DNA of 64,000 nt from assembly GCA_037138755.1 (NCBI GenBank), contig JBAXHT010000003.1:186001-250000 (forward strand), read 5' to 3'. Of this stretch, positions 8,906 to 20,306 are shown in pieces. The notes beneath the pieces were generated by a model. It was not told the DNA's origin. It made no database searches and saw only the letters and a program-made list of their open reading frames with translations. The stretch is from Armatimonadota bacterium. Its GTDB lineage: Bacteria > Armatimonadota > Fimbriimonadia > Fimbriimonadales > Fimbriimonadaceae. The first letter of the stretch is position 1. The number at the start of each line of letters is the position of its first letter. Position numbers and translations under genes: made by a program.

Positions 8906-10213
8906 TCAGCCTCGTACAGGAATAGGCTGGGCAATCTTCAGCCCACCTTCGGGCTCAACCCACTTGTGATCAGCCTTAAGCAATTCAATGAGCTCCTCAA
9001 CCCCACGCTCCTGCGGAATGTTGTTCTTTACAACGTCACGTTTCCGGTAGAGGGTGATCTTCCCTCCGGCCGCGCCCACGTAGCCATAGTCGGCATCCGC
9101 CATCTCGCCCGGGCCGTTTACAATGCAGCCCATGACGGCAATATCCAAGCCGACAAGATGCTTCGTCGCCTCTCGAACCTGATTCAAAACGATTGGAAGG
9201 TTGAACTTTGTTCGCCCGCACGATGGACACGCAATGTACTCGACCTTGGTTTTCCGCAAGCCGAGGGACTGGAGGATGTCGTAGCAAACTGGAATCTCAT
9301 TCTTCGGATCCTCACTAAGGCTAACTCGAATCGTGTCTCCGATTCCCTCCATCAGCAAAGTCGCGATTCCAGCCGTGGACTTGATTCGAGCGTATTCGCC
9401 ATCCCCCGCTTCGGTTACTCCCAGGTGCATCGCGTAGTTCATTCCTTCCTCCGCCATTCGCTTTACCATGAGGCGATTCGCGGCGACCATGACGGGAACT
9501 CGCGAAGCTTTACACGAGATATTGAGGTTTGTATAACCGTGCTTTTCGCAAAGCCGAAGATATTCGAGTGCTGACTCCACCATTCCATCCGGGGTATCTC
9601 CATAGGTCACTAGCAACCGCTCGGAAAGGGAGCCGTGGTTCACGCCGACTCGCATCGCCCGGTCGAACTTCTTACAAGCCTCGATGACGGGAACCAAGCT
9701 GTCCTCGATGGCGGCAAGTTCTTGTGAGGATTCGTCCGAGGAATAGGCCAGTTCCTCTCGCAACCGAGCAACCTCGTCTCCTTCCCTTCCGCGAACGTCA
9801 ACTGCGTCACCCACCGCTTTCTTCGCTCGCGACCCGTGTCTTACAAAAACGAACAGCCCAGGATTAAGACGAATCTCGTCGACATGCTTCGCAGCTTCGA
9901 CAGCAATGTCGGTCCCTTGGTGGTGAACGTCAGCGGTGAGAGGCACATACTGGTACTGCTCCGTCACCTTCGCTCGTATGGCTTCCAAACACTCGGCTTC
10001 GCCAAGAGAGGGGGTTGTCACCCGAACCAGTTCGCAACCCGAACGGTGGAGATCAATAATCTGCTCGACACATGCCTCGACATTTCGAGTCTCTTCAGTG
10101 ATCATCGACTGAACCATGACCGGGTGTCCGGCGCCGATAGTCAGTGGCCCGATACGGCATGGGGTCGTCTTTCGCCGAGGATAGGTCGTGTCGAGATTCA
10201 TAGGCCTATCCAT
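8906..10213 (-). CDS. ispG: (E)-4-hydroxy-3-methylbut-2-enyl-diphosphate synthase
   Basis: IspG/GcpE, the 4Fe-4S enzyme of the methylerythritol phosphate isoprenoid pathway that converts MEcPP to HMBPP. The TIM-barrel start [17 protein letters not shown] is diagnostic. Cluster cysteines are seen in [13 protein letters not shown] and [12 protein letters not shown] near the C-terminus. A stretch of about 40 residues with many charges (around residues 130-175) is longer than in E. coli IspG. The open frame extends 43 codons further upstream, but that part is basic and not family-like. The ATG at 10213 or the one four codons later is the likely start. Confidence 0.94.
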   Translation of the reverse strand: MDRPMNLDTTYPRRKTTPCRIGPLTIGAGHPVMVQSMITEETRNVEACVEQIIDLHRSGCELVRVTTPSLGEAECLEAIRAKVTEQYQYVPLTADVHHQGTDIAVEAAKHVDEIRLNPGLFVFVRHGSRAKKAVGDAVDVRGREGDEVARLREELAYSSDESSQELAAIEDSLVPVIEACKKFDRAMRVGVNHGSLSERLLVTYGDTPDGMVESALEYLRLCEKHGYTNLNISCKASRVPVMVAANRLMVKRMAEEGMNYAMHLGVTEAGDGEYARIKSTAGIATLLMEGIGDTIRVSLSEDPKNEIPVCYDILQSLGLRKTKVEYIACPSCGRTKFNLPIVLNQVREATKHLVGLDIAVMGCIVNGPGEMADADYGYVGAAGGKITLYRKRDVVKNNIPQERGVEELIELLKADHKWVEPEGGLKIAQPIPVRG

Positions 10214-10395
10214 AGTTTGACACGTCCCAAGTTTTCTCTTCTTTGATAAAATCTTCTTCCAAATCAAACGACAGCGGCGTATATTGAAAACAAGACGACG
10301 CCGTCCCCGAGGTTCCCTTTGCTGGGTAACCACCACGGGCACCCCGGTCTCGACGCCGCCCTAACGATAAATCCTTGCAAAAGGGGGAAAACTAG

Positions 10396-12495
10396 GTGCA
10401 GCGATATACGCCCGAAAACATCAGAAACATCGCCGTTGTTGGTCACGGAGGTTCCGGAAAGACCATGCTCGTGGAGCACATGCTCTACACCGCAGGCGCC
10501 GCCGATAGAGTCGGCTCAGTCGAAGCGGGAAACACCCAAAGCGACTACGACCCGCTTGAGATCAGGCGCAAGATTTCCTTATCTTCTTCTGTTCTGCCGA
10601 TTGAATGGCAGAACACCAAGGTCAACCTGATCGACGTTCCGGGATACCCAGATTTCATTGGTGAACTCCATTGCGTCGCCCGGGCGGTCGAAGCGTTCAT
10701 ATTGGTTGTTGACGCAAAGCGTGACCTCGATGTAGGGTTCGAACTCGCCTGGGAAGTTGCCGAGGAGTACGGACTCGCCAAGTGCATTTTTGTAAACAAG
10801 CTCGAGCGAGACAATGCCGACTACGATGGCTTAATGGAGACCCTGCACGAGCGCTACGGCCGAGCAGTCGTCGGAGTCCAGCTGCCAATCGGCCACCAAG
10901 CCGCCTTCTCCGGAGTACTCGACTTGCTGAGAATGAAGGTCTACAGAGGCAAAGATCGGGGAATCGAGATCGAAGACATCCCGAGTGGTTATGCCGACGA
11001 TGCTGCGTACCGGCGAGAAAAGATGATGGACGCCGCCGCCGAAGGCGACGACGATCTTGCGATGAAGTACCTCGAAGGCGAGGATCTGACTGAAGACGAA
11101 GTCGAGCACGGTCTCCTCGTCGGAGTTGAGCACGGACGGGTCGTGCCAGTCATGCTCGGCTCGGCGCTCAGCGGAATCGGGGTCATGACCCTGCTAGACC
11201 ATATCGTCCACGAACTTCCATCCCCAACTGATGCCCCGAAGGATGCGATGGGAGTTTCGATTCACAAGTCTGGCGACCCCGCCATTGCAATGAATCAGCC
11301 CGATGGACCAGCCGCTGCACTTTGCTTCAAGACAACCGCGGACCCATTCGTCGGAAAGATCAACTTTTTACGGGTCTTCAACGGCACAATCCGGCAAGAC
11401 GATCACCTGGCTAACGTGAATCGCGAGACTGACGAGAGGATTCACAACCTCTTTTTCCCTCATGGCAAAACGCAAGAACTCGCGCCAATCGTCGGCGCGG
11501 GGGACATCTGTGCGGTTGCAAAACTGACCAACACCCACACGGGAGACACTCTGGCCTCCACAAAGACCAAAGTTTTGCTCGAACCAATCCACCTTCCGGA
11601 GCCGATCTACCGAATCGCAATCACGCCAGTCACCAAAGCCGATGAAGACAAACTTCCCGGAGCCCTGGCAAAGCTCATGGATGAGGATCCGACCTTCCGG
11701 TCATTCCGGGATTCAACCGTACACCAAGAAATTGTTGAAGGCATGGGAGACATCCACCTCGATTCGATCATCGAAAGGTTGAAATCGAAGTTCGGGGTCA
11801 GCGTCACGATCAGCGAAGCTAAAGTTGCATTCCGAGAGACGATTCGAAGCAAAGCCAAAGCGCAGGGCCGCCACAAACGGCAGACGGGAGGCAAGGGCCA
11901 GTTCGGCGACTGCCATATCGAAGTCGAGCCGCTTGGGCGCGGCGAAGGCTTTGTATTCGAGAACAAAGTTGTAGGCGGAGCAATCCCCAAGAATTTCATT
12001 CCGGCAATCGAGAAAGGGATTAGGGAGGCAATGGAGCACGGCTTCGTGAGCGGAAACCCCGCAACAGACTTCAAGGTCACCGTCTACGACGGCTCATATC
12101 ATGATGTAGATTCCAGTGAGATGGCATTCAAGACCGCAGGAGCACTGACAATCCGCGAGGCTTTTGGCAAGGCCGACGCGGTCGTTCTGGAACCGATCCT
12201 AGAAGTAGAAGTGGACGTCAACGACGAGAACGTTGGCGACGTCGTCGGTGATCTTAATGGGCGCAGAGGCCACTTACTCGGAATGGATCCCATCTCAGCG
12301 GGAAAGAGCCGAATCCGGGCGACGGTTCCCATGGCAAATATGACCAAGTACGCCTTAGAACTCAGATCTATTACTAAGGGACGCGGCCGCTTCCGTCAAC
12401 ACTTCGCCCACTACGCGGAACTTCCCTATCCGGATCAGCAAGCGTTGGTCACCGAGTACGCGAAGCACCGGGCAGAAGGGGCGGAGGTGCACTGA
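10396..12495 (+). CDS. elongation factor G-like GTPase (EF-G paralogue type)
   Basis: Translation GTPase of 699 residues with all EF-G domains. The P-loop reads GHGGSGKT instead of the GHIDAGKT usual in canonical EF-G, and the G4 motif is NKLE rather than NKMD. Both features fit the EF-G-like or EF-G2 subfamily, whose role is less clear than that of the translocase. G3 is DVPGYPDF. The C-terminal domain IV-V region includes GKGQFGDCHIEVEPL. The start is GTG, supported by the strong ribosome binding site AAGGGGGAAAA seven bases upstream. It is monocistronic and divergent from ispG. Confidence 0.9.
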   Translation: MQRYTPENIRNIAVVGHGGSGKTMLVEHMLYTAGAADRVGSVEAGNTQSDYDPLEIRRKISLSSSVLPIEWQNTKVNLIDVPGYPDFIGELHCVARAVEAFILVVDAKRDLDVGFELAWEVAEEYGLAKCIFVNKLERDNADYDGLMETLHERYGRAVVGVQLPIGHQAAFSGVLDLLRMKVYRGKDRGIEIEDIPSGYADDAAYRREKMMDAAAEGDDDLAMKYLEGEDLTEDEVEHGLLVGVEHGRVVPVMLGSALSGIGVMTLLDHIVHELPSPTDAPKDAMGVSIHKSGDPAIAMNQPDGPAAALCFKTTADPFVGKINFLRVFNGTIRQDDHLANVNRETDERIHNLFFPHGKTQELAPIVGAGDICAVAKLTNTHTGDTLASTKTKVLLEPIHLPEPIYRIAITPVTKADEDKLPGALAKLMDEDPTFRSFRDSTVHQEIVEGMGDIHLDSIIERLKSKFGVSVTISEAKVAFRETIRSKAKAQGRHKRQTGGKGQFGDCHIEVEPLGRGEGFVFENKVVGGAIPKNFIPAIEKGIREAMEHGFVSGNPATDFKVTVYDGSYHDVDSSEMAFKTAGALTIREAFGKADAVVLEPILEVEVDVNDENVGDVVGDLNGRRGHLLGMDPISAGKSRIRATVPMANMTKYALELRSITKGRGRFRQHFAHYAELPYPDQQALVTEYAKHRAEGAEVH

Positions 12496-12542
12496 GCTGG
12501 TTGGATGTTGAAAGACGGTAATTGGCGGATCAAAAGAATCCA

Positions 12543-12560
12543 TCGGAAGCTAACTTCCGA
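12543..12560. terminator. hairpin between convergent genes
   Basis: Perfect 7-bp stem TCGGAAG-CTAA-CTTCCGA between the ends of the EF-G-like gene and the HDOD gene. A second, looser pairing (ATTGGCG upstream, CGCCAAT downstream) encloses it. It could serve as a terminator for both directions, although T runs are short. Confidence 0.5.
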
Positions 12561-12581
12561 CTTTCAACTTCCGGCGCCAAT

Positions 12582-13517
12582 TCACGCTGCTCTTGCGCCG
12601 CCCATCGCCTCGTCGGCGGCGTCAACTTCCACCATGATCTGAGTGGACACGGCATCGATCTTTTCTTGCTCGAGTCCGAGGCTGGAGAGATATGCTTCGC
12701 CATTCTCGCAGCCAGGAAGTCCGGGCATGGCCGGAAAACCGCAGTGATACGCTAGGTGGTTTGCAGCGGCAGCCACAATTGTTGACTGCGTGGTGATTTC
12801 ATCTTCTTCCGGCGTGTCGTGGTATTTGATGACGTTAGCCATCATCGGAGTCAGTTTCCATTTGTCGGCTAGGTAGCCGCCTACTTGAGTGTGGTCAAAT
12901 CCGTTAACCATGAGTTCCGCCTCGCGCAGAGGAATTCGCTTCGCGCTTGCGGTCTGCACGGCTCGTACCAGCTCGGGCTGAGCAAATCGATCCATTGTCA
13001 AGATCCCGATGTCGTGCATTAATCCTGCAACGTACATTTCTTCAGCGAGCCCAATGTTGACGTAGCGCATCAATCCCCTTGCACCAATCCCTACTGCCAA
13101 TGAGTGGCGCCAAAGAGCTAGGTGATCAAACGCTGGACGCACATGCTTGCCCGATAAGATCTGTTGATAAGCAAGCGAAATGGCAATCGAGCGTAAGGTG
13201 TTCATTCCGAGCACGCTGAGTGCACGGTTGACGGTTGTGACGGATTTCAATCCGTACATCGACGAACCCGCAACCCTCAAGACCTTCGCAGCCATTGCTG
13301 GGTCCTGCTCAATGATGTGCTCTAAGCTTCTGGAAGATATATTGGGGTCTTCGTAGAGCTTCAGAATCTGAACTACGACAGTTGGAAGAACTGGCAGGTT
13401 CTCGCTTCGAGATATTTTGAGAATAAGCAGCTGAAGGTCCACGAACTGATTTAAGTGTTGGTTGATCGGAAGCAGATTCTTAGGCGGTACACCAAATCCA
13501 GATTCAGGGAACACCAT
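12582..13517 (-). CDS. HDOD domain signalling protein
   Basis: HDOD proteins are HD-domain relatives found in bacterial signalling, often without intact catalytic sites. The domain covers about residues 25-220, with ILKISRSENLPVLPTVVVQI, the VNRALSVLGMNTLRSIAIS helix and GLMHDIGIL. A C-terminal KYHDTPEEDE part follows. The open frame begins at a GTG seven codons earlier, but the ATG at 13517 has a GAGAT-like binding site and is preferred. No partner response-regulator domain is fused. The output is unknown. Confidence 0.85.
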   Translation of the reverse strand: MVFPESGFGVPPKNLLPINQHLNQFVDLQLLILKISRSENLPVLPTVVVQILKLYEDPNISSRSLEHIIEQDPAMAAKVLRVAGSSMYGLKSVTTVNRALSVLGMNTLRSIAISLAYQQILSGKHVRPAFDHLALWRHSLAVGIGARGLMRYVNIGLAEEMYVAGLMHDIGILTMDRFAQPELVRAVQTASAKRIPLREAELMVNGFDHTQVGGYLADKWKLTPMMANVIKYHDTPEEDEITTQSTIVAAAANHLAYHCGFPAMPGLPGCENGEAYLSSLGLEQEKIDAVSTQIMVEVDAADEAMGGARAA

Positions 13518-14079
13518 CTTTATCTCGACTCTCGGCACATTATTGAACCCAGATCGTTGATTCGTGCCCTGTTCGTTGCCTATTTAGTAGATATAGCGGT
13601 CCGAGGTTTCCCCAAATCAGGCATGACGGCACACACTTGCTGGTGCGTGAATCAATGTGGTTGAACTTCGACCTAAACGATTTGCAAGGCTATACCTGCA
13701 GTCACTCGAATCGACAGATCCAATTGAACTGGCATGAATCGTTACGTGGATGGATTCCTATGGAGCTGCCTGGTACGGCGAGATAGCAATAAGCAAGTCT
13801 CAACTCCAAAAGCAAAGAAGCGTCAATACGAATTGAATCGGGTGGGAATCGCGATGCCCTACGCGTAGTCGTGCTTCTAGAGCAATGCTACTTCTAAGAT
13901 GTATGATTTGGCTCGGAACTCGATCAATTTTTACGGCAAGTCCTACAAGGTTTTCACTTTTCACGATGTGAACCTCATAGTATCGAACGCAGGTCACTAG
14001 TTTCTTCGACAAATTTTCGCCTGACCGTTTGGGTGTTGCTCCAGATTTGGGCGACGAATATTCGCAACAGACCTAGTGA
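13518..14079. other. intergenic region without a supported gene
   Basis: About 560 bases between the HDOD gene and the dnaJ operator. A 70-codon minus-strand frame (13800-14012) exists but has no domain match that I recognise and no clear binding site. No tRNA, riboswitch or repeat was seen. It should contain the minus-strand promoter of the HDOD gene. Confidence 0.4.
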
Positions 14080-14100
14080 CTTGAGCGTCATATACTCATA
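14080..14100 (+). promoter_or_regulatory. HspR operator (HAIR-type inverted repeat)
   Basis: The sequence reads CTTGAGC, seven bases, ACTCATA. This matches the HAIR consensus CTTGAGT-N7-ACTCAAG bound by HspR at 11 of 14 arm positions with the exact spacer. It overlaps a TATAAT -10-like box at 14099-14104 and lies 20 bases before the dnaJ start. The downstream operon encodes HspR itself, so autorepression with heat-induced release is the obvious model. Confidence 0.8.
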
Positions 14101-14120
14101 TAATTGAAGGTGATACGATC

Positions 14121-15029
14121 ATGGCAGACTTCTACCAAATACTAGGTGTTCCGAGGGGAGCGGATGAGAAAGAGATCAAATCCGCTTATCGCAAATTGGC
14201 TCGGAAGTATCACCCCGACGTCAATCCGGGCGATAAATCAGCTGAAGCAAGATTCAAAGAAGCAAGCGAGGCCTACGAGGTTCTGTCTGATCCAGAGAAG
14301 AAATCCCTCTATGATCAGTACGGCTCGAACTGGGAAGCTGTGCGAAACAATCCAGGCGCAGCGGATTTCGGCGGCGCGGATTTCGGCGGAATGGGGGGAT
14401 TCGGATCAATTTTTGAGCAGTTCTTCGGTGGCCAGGGCGGCGGTGGATTCCGAATGCAGGATTACGACGCTGCGCAGCCACGCGACATTGAGCGAGAAGT
14501 GGAGATTTCCCTCGAAGACATTGATGCGGGCACTACCCGTACGTTGACTTACCAAACCATGGATGCCCAGCGCACTCGTGGCGACATTGCCACCGTGCCA
14601 ACTACCAAAAAGGTCGAAGTCAAAATTCCTGCAGGGATTCCGGATGGGAAGAAACTGCGGGTTCCTTCAAAGGGACATGCGGGAGCGAACGGACGCGCCG
14701 GCGATCTTTACGTGCTGATCCGCTGGGCACGAAACGACAAATTCCGAATGGTGGGTGAGCACCTAGAAACCGATGTCCAGGTGTCTTACACCATCGCTGC
14801 GCTCGGAGGCGAGATCAAAATTCCCACCCTTCGGGGTGTTGTTTCGATGAAGATTCCACCTGGAACTCAAAGTGGACAAGCTTTTCGGCTGTCAGGTCAA
14901 GGGATCTCCAGAATGTCTGGTGGCCGAACTGATTTGATGGCCCGAATCAAGATCACTGTACCGAAAAGTCTTTCGGAACACGAACGACAGTTGCTCTCCG
15001 AGCTTCGTGACCTGGAGGTTTCGAAATGA
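14121..15029 (+). CDS. DnaJ/CbpA-type co-chaperone (no zinc finger)
   Basis: J-domain co-chaperone that stimulates DnaK. The J domain is at residues 3-68 with the HPD motif in [11 protein letters not shown] Gly/Phe-rich linker (75-115) and two C-terminal beta-sandwich substrate domains follow ([21 protein letters not shown] ... [15 protein letters not shown]). No CxxCxGxG zinc repeats are present, so it is the CbpA (type II) kind. The binding site GAAGGTGAT precedes the ATG. The gene overlaps hspR by four bases. dnaK and grpE are not nearby. Confidence 0.93.
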   Translation: MADFYQILGVPRGADEKEIKSAYRKLARKYHPDVNPGDKSAEARFKEASEAYEVLSDPEKKSLYDQYGSNWEAVRNNPGAADFGGADFGGMGGFGSIFEQFFGGQGGGGFRMQDYDAAQPRDIEREVEISLEDIDAGTTRTLTYQTMDAQRTRGDIATVPTTKKVEVKIPAGIPDGKKLRVPSKGHAGANGRAGDLYVLIRWARNDKFRMVGEHLETDVQVSYTIAALGGEIKIPTLRGVVSMKIPPGTQSGQAFRLSGQGISRMSGGRTDLMARIKITVPKSLSEHERQLLSELRDLEVSK

Positions 15030-15430
15030 GACAAGAGAACCAGCCGGTCTACATGATCGGCGTTGCCGCGCAACTCTGTAATGTTCACCCCCAAACTCTG
15101 CGGCAATATGAACGGCTGGGTTTGGTGATTCCGTCTCGAGCAGGAGCAAAGAACCGCTTGTACTCAGAGCTCGACATCATGCGAGTTCGACGCATCCAAC
15201 GGCTTACTCAAGAGTTAGGCGTAAACCTTGCGGGGGTAGAAATTATTTTACGGCTGCTCGATGACATGGAAGAGATGCGGAATGATATGGAGCAGCAGAT
15301 GAACGAGTATGCCGCCGAAGCGGAAAGGAGAATCACCGCAATGTTCACGAACTCAAACATGCCGATCAGAAAGGATGAATCTCTCCTTCCCGTACCAAAT
15401 GTGATTATCCGAAATCGCAGCGAGCTATAA
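15026..15430 (+). CDS. hspR: MerR-family heat shock repressor HspR
   Basis: MerR-type DNA-binding protein of 134 residues. It begins with [27 protein letters not shown], the HspR form of the MerR recognition helix, where HPQTLRxYE is characteristic. A coiled-coil dimer helix ([15 protein letters not shown]) follows. In actinobacteria and others HspR represses dnaK or dnaJ/clpB operons through HAIR sites, with DnaK as co-repressor. Here the gene is coupled to dnaJ by an ATGA overlap, and a HAIR site stands before dnaJ. Confidence 0.92.
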   Translation: MRQENQPVYMIGVAAQLCNVHPQTLRQYERLGLVIPSRAGAKNRLYSELDIMRVRRIQRLTQELGVNLAGVEIILRLLDDMEEMRNDMEQQMNEYAAEAERRITAMFTNSNMPIRKDESLLPVPNVIIRNRSEL

Positions 15431-15455
15431 CTCGATTTGAGCGCCCCAAAAACGA

Positions 15456-15487
15456 AAAGCGGCACCTGCTTATGCAGGTGCCGCTTT
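15456..15487. terminator. bidirectional terminator hspR/rpoC
   Basis: Perfect 14-bp stem (AAAGCGGCACCTGC / GCAGGTGCCGCTTT) with loop TTAT. It lies between the convergent hspR and rpoC genes and ends in T or A runs on both sides, so it can stop transcription from either direction. Confidence 0.9.
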
Positions 15488-15505
15488 GTCTCGAGCCGAC
15501 GACGA

Positions 15506-18500
15506 TTAGATTTCGTCGAGGCTGATTTCTTCGCTAGCCATATCGGATAGCGATGGGAAGTTGAGGCTCTCGAACTCGTCATCGAACTCCATGTCGTCGG
15601 ATTCGACGAGGGCTTGGAGCGATTGCTCGGCCCACGATCCGCGCTGGACATTGACATCGATCTCTCGATACTCCTTGACACCCGTTCCCGAAGGAATGAG
15701 GCGACCAAGAATGACGTTCTCTTTGAGGCCAACCAGGTAGTCCTTCTTTCCTCGGACCGCCGCTTCCGTAAGAACGCGAGTGGTCTTTTGGAACGATGCG
15801 GCGGAGAGGAAGGAGTCTGTTGCGAGCGACGCTTCGGTGATACCGAGGAGAATCCAGGTTGCGGTTGCTTCCTTAGGATCGCGCTCCACGTTCTCACCGG
15901 TGATCGGGTCGACGTACTTAATCTTTTTACCGGATCGAGCAGCTTCTTTGACCGTGTCGTTTGCCTTGGCGAACGCGAATCGGTCAACGATCTGGCCAGG
16001 GAGGTAAGGCGTATCGCCTGGCTCCTTAACCTGTCGCTTTCGCATCATCTGGCGGATGATGACTTCAACGTGCTTGTCGTTAACGTCAACTCCCTGGCTC
16101 TTGTAAACGCTCTGCAGGTTCTCAACGAAGTACTCGTGAACCGCTGCCGCGCCGGCAAGTTCCAGAACCTCGTGCGGATCGCGAGGACCTTCTGTGAGCG
16201 GGTCGCCCTTGATGATCCGAGTTCCCTTTTCGACCGGAAGCTTTCCGAGCGGTGGAACCAGGATCGCGTAGATCACGTTCACTTCGGTCACTTCGGCCTT
16301 TCGGAGGATCGCGAGAATCGCTGTGGTGAGCTTCTGTCCAACTGCCTTATGGAGACCGCCAGCGTAGCTGCCATTACTGTCCTTTGGCCAGTTCTGCATG
16401 TCACTTACGTAGGCATCCTTCAGCGGTCCGGTGACCGGAACCGTTGCGTTGATGACCACGAATCGACCGAACGATGACTCGCGGATATCTTCGACCACAC
16501 CCGAGACCGGGCAGATGATCGCCTTACCACGAGGCTGTCGTCGTGCTTCAAAGATTTCTTCGACACGGACGATACCGGACGATTCACCAGTCCAAGAGTA
16601 GAAGAACGTCTTTCGTGACTTCTCCCACAGCTTGCGGCTATCGCTATCGCTCTTATCAGCGGCCTTCGCAGCGGCTTTGCTCAATCGCTCAGCCTTTCGC
16701 TTCGCCTTCGGATCCTCAATCTCCTCAATCGGAGTTTGGTTGATCGTCATCGGTGCGACTTCTGGGTTCTGGAACAGCGACTTGACGATGCCTTCTTGAG
16801 TTGCAAGCAGCTTCGTTGGGTCAAAGACCTTCATGTCGTTGTCGGTCGCCATCGCAAAGTCCTCCATGAACTGGCGGATGAACTTACCAGTCTTATACTG
16901 GTTCGTTCGAGCAATGGTGGCCGATCCCGCAACACCACCCGTGTGGAACGTACGCATCGTGAGCTGGGTACCCGGCTCACCGATCGACTGTGCGGCGATA
17001 ATTCCGACCGAGACACCGACTTCGACCAACTTATTGGTCGAAAGGTCGATACCGTAGCACTTGGAACAGACGCCCTGGATGAGGTCGCAATAGAGAGGAG
17101 ATCGAACCTTTGCCGCGAGCAGACCGTGATCAGTCATCTCGAAGCCAGCTTCGACGTATTTCTTGACGATCTTGTCCCGAGCCTTTTCGTCCTTTGCGCC
17201 TTCGACAGCCGCATAGAACTTCTTCTCGATCGCGTTTAGCTTCTTGCTGGTTTCAACCGAGATTGGTGCTTGATACTGAGTCAGCGACTCGCCGGTCTCA
17301 GGGTCATTGATCACCGAAAGAGCAAGTCGTGCGACCATTCGGTCACCGATCGACTCGATCTGCTCTCCCATCGAAACGATGCGGTGCGCAGTCATTCCTT
17401 CGGCGGTTCCGCAGTCATCGGCCTTGATGATGACGTCTTGTGCGACGTCGCAAAGTCGACGAGTGAGGTAGCCAGCGTCAGCGGTTCGGAGCGCGGTGTC
17501 GGCAAGTCCCTTACGTGCACCGTGGGTGGTGACGAAGTACTCAAGCATCGACAAACCTCGGTGGAACGAGTTCTTAACCGGAAGCTCATAGATCGTTTCG
17601 TTGAACTGGTTCAACATCAGACCTCGCATTCCGGAGAGCTGCGCAAGCTGCTTGATCGAACCACGTGCACCGGAAACGGTAACAATGCTGAGCGGGTTGA
17701 ACTGGGTGAGGCCTTGGACGATTTCTTTACCGATAACGTCGTAGGTTTCTTGCCACAGCTTAACCAGCGTGCCCTGCATCTCGTTAAACGCGAGCATTCC
17801 TCGGCGGAACTGACCAAGAATCTTGTTTGATCGGTCATCTGCGTCCTTGATGATCTCGTCTCGGCGAGCAGGCGGGTCCATGTCGGTGATGGCGACCGTG
17901 AGACCGTATTTGGTTGCCCACTTGAAGCCAGTGTCCTTCATGTCGTCAAGGAACTTAATGGTAGCTCCAACGCCAGCTCGCTTGTGAATCACCAGAATGA
18001 TGTCGGCAAGGGCTTTCTTCGTCAACTCAACGTTGAGAAGCGGCTCGGAGTAGCGGAGCGGCCAAGGGAGCGCTGCATGGAAGATCACCTGTCCGGCGGT
18101 CATCATGCGAATCACGTTCTCGTACTCCATGTCCAGAGCTTCCATTTCGGTGAACTCCTTTCCGTCGTCGTCGAGCGATGTGACGTTCTGGTACTCCTGA
18201 CCGGTTACTCCATCTCGGAATGCAACTTCGTCGTCTGGTCGGAAGACCGGGCGAGTGAGCTGGACCAAGATCGGTTCGTTGAGTTGAAGTTTCTTCTCTA
18301 CGGAAGGTGATTCTAGGTTGAATACGACTTCATTGGGGTTAGCGTAAATGTAGGGAGCCGGGTTCTTTTCGGGCTTCGACTTGTGATCAGCGATCTGCTT
18401 CTCAAGCTTGGCCTTACCTTCAATCGACATGAACGTCAGGGCGTAGTTACCCAAAACGATGTCCTGCACTGGCGCACAGGTGGCACGTCCGTCTGAAGGA

Positions 18501-20227
18501 GTGAACAGGTTCTGCGTCGAGAGCATCAGAACTCGGGCTTCGGCCTGAGCTTCCGAGGAGAGCGGAACGTGAACAGCCATCTGGTCACCGTCAAAGTCCG
18601 CGTTGTACATGTTACAAACCAGCGGGTGAAGCTGGATCGCCTTTCCGTCAACAAGGATTGGCTCGAAAGCCTGGATACCGAGTCGGTGAAGCGTCGGAGC
18701 GCGGTTCAGAAGGACCGGATGCTCCTTAATGACCTCTTCGAGGCCGTCCCAAACCGCCGGGTGCATTCGATCAATCATGCGCTTTGCAGTCTTGATGTTC
18801 TGCGTAATGCGCTTTTCAACCAGAGTCTTCATGACGAACGGCTTGAAGAGCTCCAGAGCCATTTCCTTCGGAAGTCCGCATTGGTGCAGTTTAAGGTGAG
18901 GGCCAACGACGATAACCGATCGACCGGAGTAGTCAACGCGCTTACCAAGAAGGTTCTTTCGGAAGCGACCCTCTTTACCCTTGAGCATGTCGCTGAGCGA
19001 CTTGAGCGGGCGAGCGTTAGAGCCAACAACCGGACGAGCACGGCGACCGTTATCGATCAACGCATCGACGGCTTCCTGAAGAAGTCGCTTTTCGTGGTTG
19101 ATGATCGATTCTGGCGCGTGAATCTCGATGATTTTCTTCAACCGGTTGTTTCGGTTGATGATGCGTCGGTACAGATCGTTGAGGTCCGAGGTTGCAAAGC
19201 GACCACCGTCGAGCTGGACCATTGGGCGAAGCTCGGGAGAGATGACTGGAACAACATCCTGGATCATCCACTCTGGGCGGCTCTTGGAGCCTATGAGCGC
19301 CTCAACGACTTCAAGTCGCTTGATCGCACGAGCACGTCGTTGCGACGTGGTCATGACGATCTCTTGTCGAAGCTGGCGAGCTAGTGACTCAAGATCAACC
19401 TTATGGAGAAGCTCCTTAACCGCGTCTGCACCAATGTTGGCGCGAACGAGCGGGCGAAGATCGCGCTCCATGCGCATACCAACACCATCCAGAAGCTTCG
19501 AGACAGCTCGGTACTTATCTTCGTCGATGAGCTGGTTGCGCTCAAGCTTGCCAAGAATTTCGACCGCAATATCAAGATCCTTAATTCGGTCGTCGCAGTC
19601 GCGATACTCGGCCTTGATTCGGTCGTTGACCGCTTTGGAACGCTCCCGAACATAAACCTCGTCGTACTCGTCACCGTTGTTTTTCATGTCCTCAGCGAGG
19701 CGGCTCAGAGATTCCTCTTCAAGCTCGCGCATACCGAGTTGCATGTGCATCTTTTCGATTTCGACGGCCTTGCGAATCTCAGGAAGAAGCTCCTGAATCT
19801 GCTCGGACTCGATGTCGATGATGATAAAGCTAGCGAAGTAGATAACCTTCTCAAGCAGCCTCGGAGAGATATCAAGGATCAGCGAGAGAGGTGATGGAAC
19901 GCCCTTGAGGTACCAAATGTGGCAGATAGGGGCCGCTAGTTCGACGTGGCCCATTCGCTCGCGTCGGACCTTGCTTCGTGTGACTTCAACGCCGCAGCGT
20001 TCGCACACAATTCCCTTGTATTTGATCTTTTTGTAACGACCACACGAACACTCCCAGTCCTTGACTGGTCCGAAAATCTTCTCACAGAACAAGCCATCTC
20101 GTTCTGGTTTGAAGGTCCGGTAGTTAATGGTCTCCGGCTTCTTGACTTCCCCATGCGTCCATGAGAGGATGTCCTCCGGGCTTGCGATTCCAATTTTGAT
20201 TTTGTCGAACAGACTAACGGCTGCCAT
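15506..20227 (-). CDS. rpoC: DNA-directed RNA polymerase subunit beta'
   Basis: Largest RNA polymerase subunit, 1573 residues. The N-terminal zinc ribbon reads [20 protein letters not shown]. The catalytic Mg-binding motif NADFDGD lies around residue 545. The second zinc site includes [13 protein letters not shown], and the trigger-loop region ends near [13 protein letters not shown]. It starts with an ATG 80 bases after rpoB and is co-transcribed with it. A strong bidirectional terminator follows. Long antisense frames within it are shadows. Confidence 0.98.
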   Translation of the reverse strand: MAAVSLFDKIKIGIASPEDILSWTHGEVKKPETINYRTFKPERDGLFCEKIFGPVKDWECSCGRYKKIKYKGIVCERCGVEVTRSKVRRERMGHVELAAPICHIWYLKGVPSPLSLILDISPRLLEKVIYFASFIIIDIESEQIQELLPEIRKAVEIEKMHMQLGMRELEEESLSRLAEDMKNNGDEYDEVYVRERSKAVNDRIKAEYRDCDDRIKDLDIAVEILGKLERNQLIDEDKYRAVSKLLDGVGMRMERDLRPLVRANIGADAVKELLHKVDLESLARQLRQEIVMTTSQRRARAIKRLEVVEALIGSKSRPEWMIQDVVPVISPELRPMVQLDGGRFATSDLNDLYRRIINRNNRLKKIIEIHAPESIINHEKRLLQEAVDALIDNGRRARPVVGSNARPLKSLSDMLKGKEGRFRKNLLGKRVDYSGRSVIVVGPHLKLHQCGLPKEMALELFKPFVMKTLVEKRITQNIKTAKRMIDRMHPAVWDGLEEVIKEHPVLLNRAPTLHRLGIQAFEPILVDGKAIQLHPLVCNMYNADFDGDQMAVHVPLSSEAQAEARVLMLSTQNLFTPSDGRATCAPVQDIVLGNYALTFMSIEGKAKLEKQIADHKSKPEKNPAPYIYANPNEVVFNLESPSVEKKLQLNEPILVQLTRPVFRPDDEVAFRDGVTGQEYQNVTSLDDDGKEFTEMEALDMEYENVIRMMTAGQVIFHAALPWPLRYSEPLLNVELTKKALADIILVIHKRAGVGATIKFLDDMKDTGFKWATKYGLTVAITDMDPPARRDEIIKDADDRSNKILGQFRRGMLAFNEMQGTLVKLWQETYDVIGKEIVQGLTQFNPLSIVTVSGARGSIKQLAQLSGMRGLMLNQFNETIYELPVKNSFHRGLSMLEYFVTTHGARKGLADTALRTADAGYLTRRLCDVAQDVIIKADDCGTAEGMTAHRIVSMGEQIESIGDRMVARLALSVINDPETGESLTQYQAPISVETSKKLNAIEKKFYAAVEGAKDEKARDKIVKKYVEAGFEMTDHGLLAAKVRSPLYCDLIQGVCSKCYGIDLSTNKLVEVGVSVGIIAAQSIGEPGTQLTMRTFHTGGVAGSATIARTNQYKTGKFIRQFMEDFAMATDNDMKVFDPTKLLATQEGIVKSLFQNPEVAPMTINQTPIEEIEDPKAKRKAERLSKAAAKAADKSDSDSRKLWEKSRKTFFYSWTGESSGIVRVEEIFEARRQPRGKAIICPVSGVVEDIRESSFGRFVVINATVPVTGPLKDAYVSDMQNWPKDSNGSYAGGLHKAVGQKLTTAILAILRKAEVTEVNVIYAILVPPLGKLPVEKGTRIIKGDPLTEGPRDPHEVLELAGAAAVHEYFVENLQSVYKSQGVDVNDKHVEVIIRQMMRKRQVKEPGDTPYLPGQIVDRFAFAKANDTVKEAARSGKKIKYVDPITGENVERDPKEATATWILLGITEASLATDSFLSAASFQKTTRVLTEAAVRGKKDYLVGLKENVILGRLIPSGTGVKEYREIDVNVQRGSWAEQSLQALVESDDMEFDDEFESLNFPSLSDMASEEISLDEI

Positions 20228-20306
20228 AATTTCCTTTTCGTGTTCCTATTTCTGTAAAGCTGCGAGTGAGAGTTCCGCTCCGTTTGCAACCGGAGCGGAA
20301 TGTGAA

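Noticed and set aside
13800-14012. 70-codon minus-strand frame in the gap before dnaJ
   Set aside because: No ribosome binding site or convincing family; could be chance, so left as intergenic.
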